Positions 5,965 to 6,962 of a stretch of DNA of 6,962 nt are shown piece by piece. Position numbers and translations under genes: made by a program. Below the pieces are notes generated by a model. It worked only from the letters and a program-made list of their open reading frames with translations. It had not been told where the DNA came from and searched no databases. The stretch's first letter is position 1. Each line of letters begins with the position of its first letter. The stretch is from Spirochaetota bacterium. Lineage in GTDB: Bacteria; Spirochaetota; B62-G9; DRHN01. The stretch is taken from the NCBI GenBank assembly GCA_023136305.1, contig JAGLSF010000101.1, positions 1 through 6,962 of the forward strand, written 5' to 3'.

Positions 5965-6461
5965 ACACTGCGGTGATCACCGTGAGTACGCGGTCAGCTG
6001 CCGGTGAACGGGAGGACACAAGCGGACCCGCACTCTGTACACTGATCGAAGAGACGATCGGAAGAGTGGTGCACTATGCGGTCGTGAGTGATGATCAATC
6101 TGCGATCAGCAGCGAACTCATCAGGGTCTGCGATGAGATCTGTGCTGACATTGTATTTACACTCGGGGGTACGGGCCTTGCACCCTCGGATGTGACACCT
6201 GAGTCGACAGAGTCGGTAATCGAGAAGGCGGTACCGGGCATATCAGAGACTATCAGGGCACGGAGCCTTGAGAAAACCAGCAGGGCCATGCTCTCACGGG
6301 GTATAGCAGGTGTACGCCGAAACACACTTATCATCAATATGCCTGGAAGCGAGAAGGCAGTGAGGGAAAGCTTTGAGATCGTTCTGCCCGTACTCGGGCA
6401 TGCGGTTGAACTCATTCACGGATCGGTAAAGGATTGCGGTAGACCCATAGAGGAAGACTGA
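5949..6461 (+). CDS. MogA/MoaB-family molybdopterin adenylyltransferase
   Basis: This 170-residue protein of the MoCF-binding fold would adenylylate molybdopterin so that MoeA can insert the metal. Visible motifs are TAVITVSTRS (7-16), VVSDDQSAI (45-53), the signature FTLGGTGLAPSDVTPE (70-85, key Asp81), the VPGISE region (95-100) and LIINMPGSEKAVRES (127-141), ending HAVELIHG. In E. coli, MogA does the adenylylation and MoaB is a paralogue of unclear role; the MPGS and GLAPSD wording is intermediate, so no single symbol is given. ATG 5949 overlaps moaC by 16 bp and has purine-rich AAGGCGGG upstream. ATG 5961, in an ATGA overlap with the moaC stop, would shorten it by four residues. Translational coupling with moaC is likely either way. 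moaA follows 4 bases after the stop. Confidence 0.9.
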   Translation: MEKGMNTAVITVSTRSAAGEREDTSGPALCTLIEETIGRVVHYAVVSDDQSAISSELIRVCDEICADIVFTLGGTGLAPSDVTPESTESVIEKAVPGISETIRARSLEKTSRAMLSRGIAGVRRNTLIINMPGSEKAVRESFEIVLPVLGHAVELIHGSVKDCGRPIEED

Positions 6462-6465
6462 TTGA

Positions 6466-6962
6466 ATGCTCATCGACAGCTATAACAGAGTCATAGACTA
6501 TCTCAGAATTTCGGTGACCGACAGGTGCAGCATGCGATGTCTCTACTGCAAACCGCGCGACGGGGTTCCCTTTCTCCCCCATAGGGAACTGCTTCGTTAT
6601 GAAGAGATATACAGGCTTGCCAGGCTCTTTGTAAGGCTCGGTATACGTAAAATTCGAATCACGGGCGGCGAACCGCTCGAGCGGCGGGACATACTTCAAC
6701 TCATTGAAAAACTCACTGCCCTGCAGGGCCTGCAGGAGGTGAGCCTGACTACCAATGGTCTGCTGCTTCGTGATTTCTCACGGGGCCTAGGGGATGCGGG
6801 TATCAGAAGGGTGAACGTGAGCATCGATACGCTCAGACCGGAGAAGTTTGCCGAGCTGACAGGAAAGGACAATCTGCCCCAGGTTATCGATGGCATCAAA
6901 GCCTCACGACAGGCAGGTTTGGAAATAAAGCTGAACACGGTGGCCATGAAAGGCATAAACGA
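6466..6962 (+). CDS. moaA: GTP 3',8-cyclase MoaA (5' part, runs off the window)
   Basis: MoaA is the radical SAM enzyme that starts cofactor synthesis by converting GTP to 3',8-cyclo-7,8-dihydro-GTP, which MoaC then rearranges. The first 165 codons are present and open to the window edge. The N-terminal 4Fe-4S site is CSMRCLYC (Cys21, Cys25, Cys28), the CX3CX2C pattern of radical SAM proteins, within the family sequence YLRISVTDRC. The SAM-contact motif ITGGEPLERRDI (65-76) and the barrel motifs SLTTNGLLL (93-101) and RVNVSIDTL (115-123) follow. The second iron-sulfur cluster and the terminal Gly-Gly expected of MoaA lie beyond the window. GAGGAAG at 6450-6456 precedes ATG 6466 by about 10 bases, inside the end of the MogA-type gene, consistent with co-translation. 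Confidence 0.95.
   Translation, partial: MLIDSYNRVIDYLRISVTDRCSMRCLYCKPRDGVPFLPHRELLRYEEIYRLARLFVRLGIRKIRITGGEPLERRDILQLIEKLTALQGLQEVSLTTNGLLLRDFSRGLGDAGIRRVNVSIDTLRPEKFAELTGKDNLPQVIDGIKASRQAGLEIKLNTVAMKGIN

Noticed and set aside
6721..6735. CTGCAGGGC/CTGCAGGAG near-tandem repeat in moaA
   Set aside because: It encodes the ordinary protein sequence LQGLQE within a conserved gene; no sign of a recombination or regulatory site.
1..6962. CRISPR array, insertion sequence, tRNA or rRNA
   Set aside because: No regularly spaced direct repeats, transposase-like frames, terminal inverted repeats or RNA-gene signatures were seen.

Overview
The window looks like chromosome from a Gram-negative anaerobe that uses tungsten and/or molybdenum. 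The coding DNA is moderately GC-rich, with many AGG/AGA arginine codons, and the gene junctions are short and AT-rich. A Desulfobacterota-type (deltaproteobacterial) host would fit, but that is an inference from gene content and style, not a placement. All recognised genes lie on the + strand.

Region 1 (1-442): the last 27 codons of an unrecognised gene, then a free-standing cold-shock protein gene. The cold-shock gene has its own near-consensus sigma70-type promoter, a perfect stem-loop at the predicted transcription start, a strong ribosome binding site and an intrinsic terminator.

Region 2 (443-4010): a four-gene tungstate uptake unit. It consists of a one-component regulator (excisionase-type helix-turn-helix fused to a cytosolic periplasmic-binding-protein-like domain), then tupA (binding protein), tupB (permease) and tupC (ATPase with a C-terminal molbindin/TOBE domain). 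Junctions are 18 bp, 15 bp and a 1-base overlap, so one transcript is likely. The DNA before the regulator is dense in AT-rich inverted repeats that could be its operator.

Region 3 (4011-4227): a 217-bp gap with no gene. It holds three perfect palindromes; one of 16 bp overlaps a plausible promoter for the next operon.

Region 4 (4228-6962): the molybdenum/tungsten cofactor genes moeA, moaC, a mogA/moaB-type gene and the start of moaA, which runs off the window. moaA and moaC make cyclic pyranopterin monophosphate; the MogA-type protein adenylylates molybdopterin; MoeA inserts the metal. The window therefore couples oxyanion import, an intracellular sensor candidate and the pterin chemistry that uses the metal. 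moaD, moaE and moeB are not in the window.

The genes belong to known families. The least explained parts are the regulator's ligand, the TOBE domain on the Tup ATPase, and the palindromes in front of the two operons.
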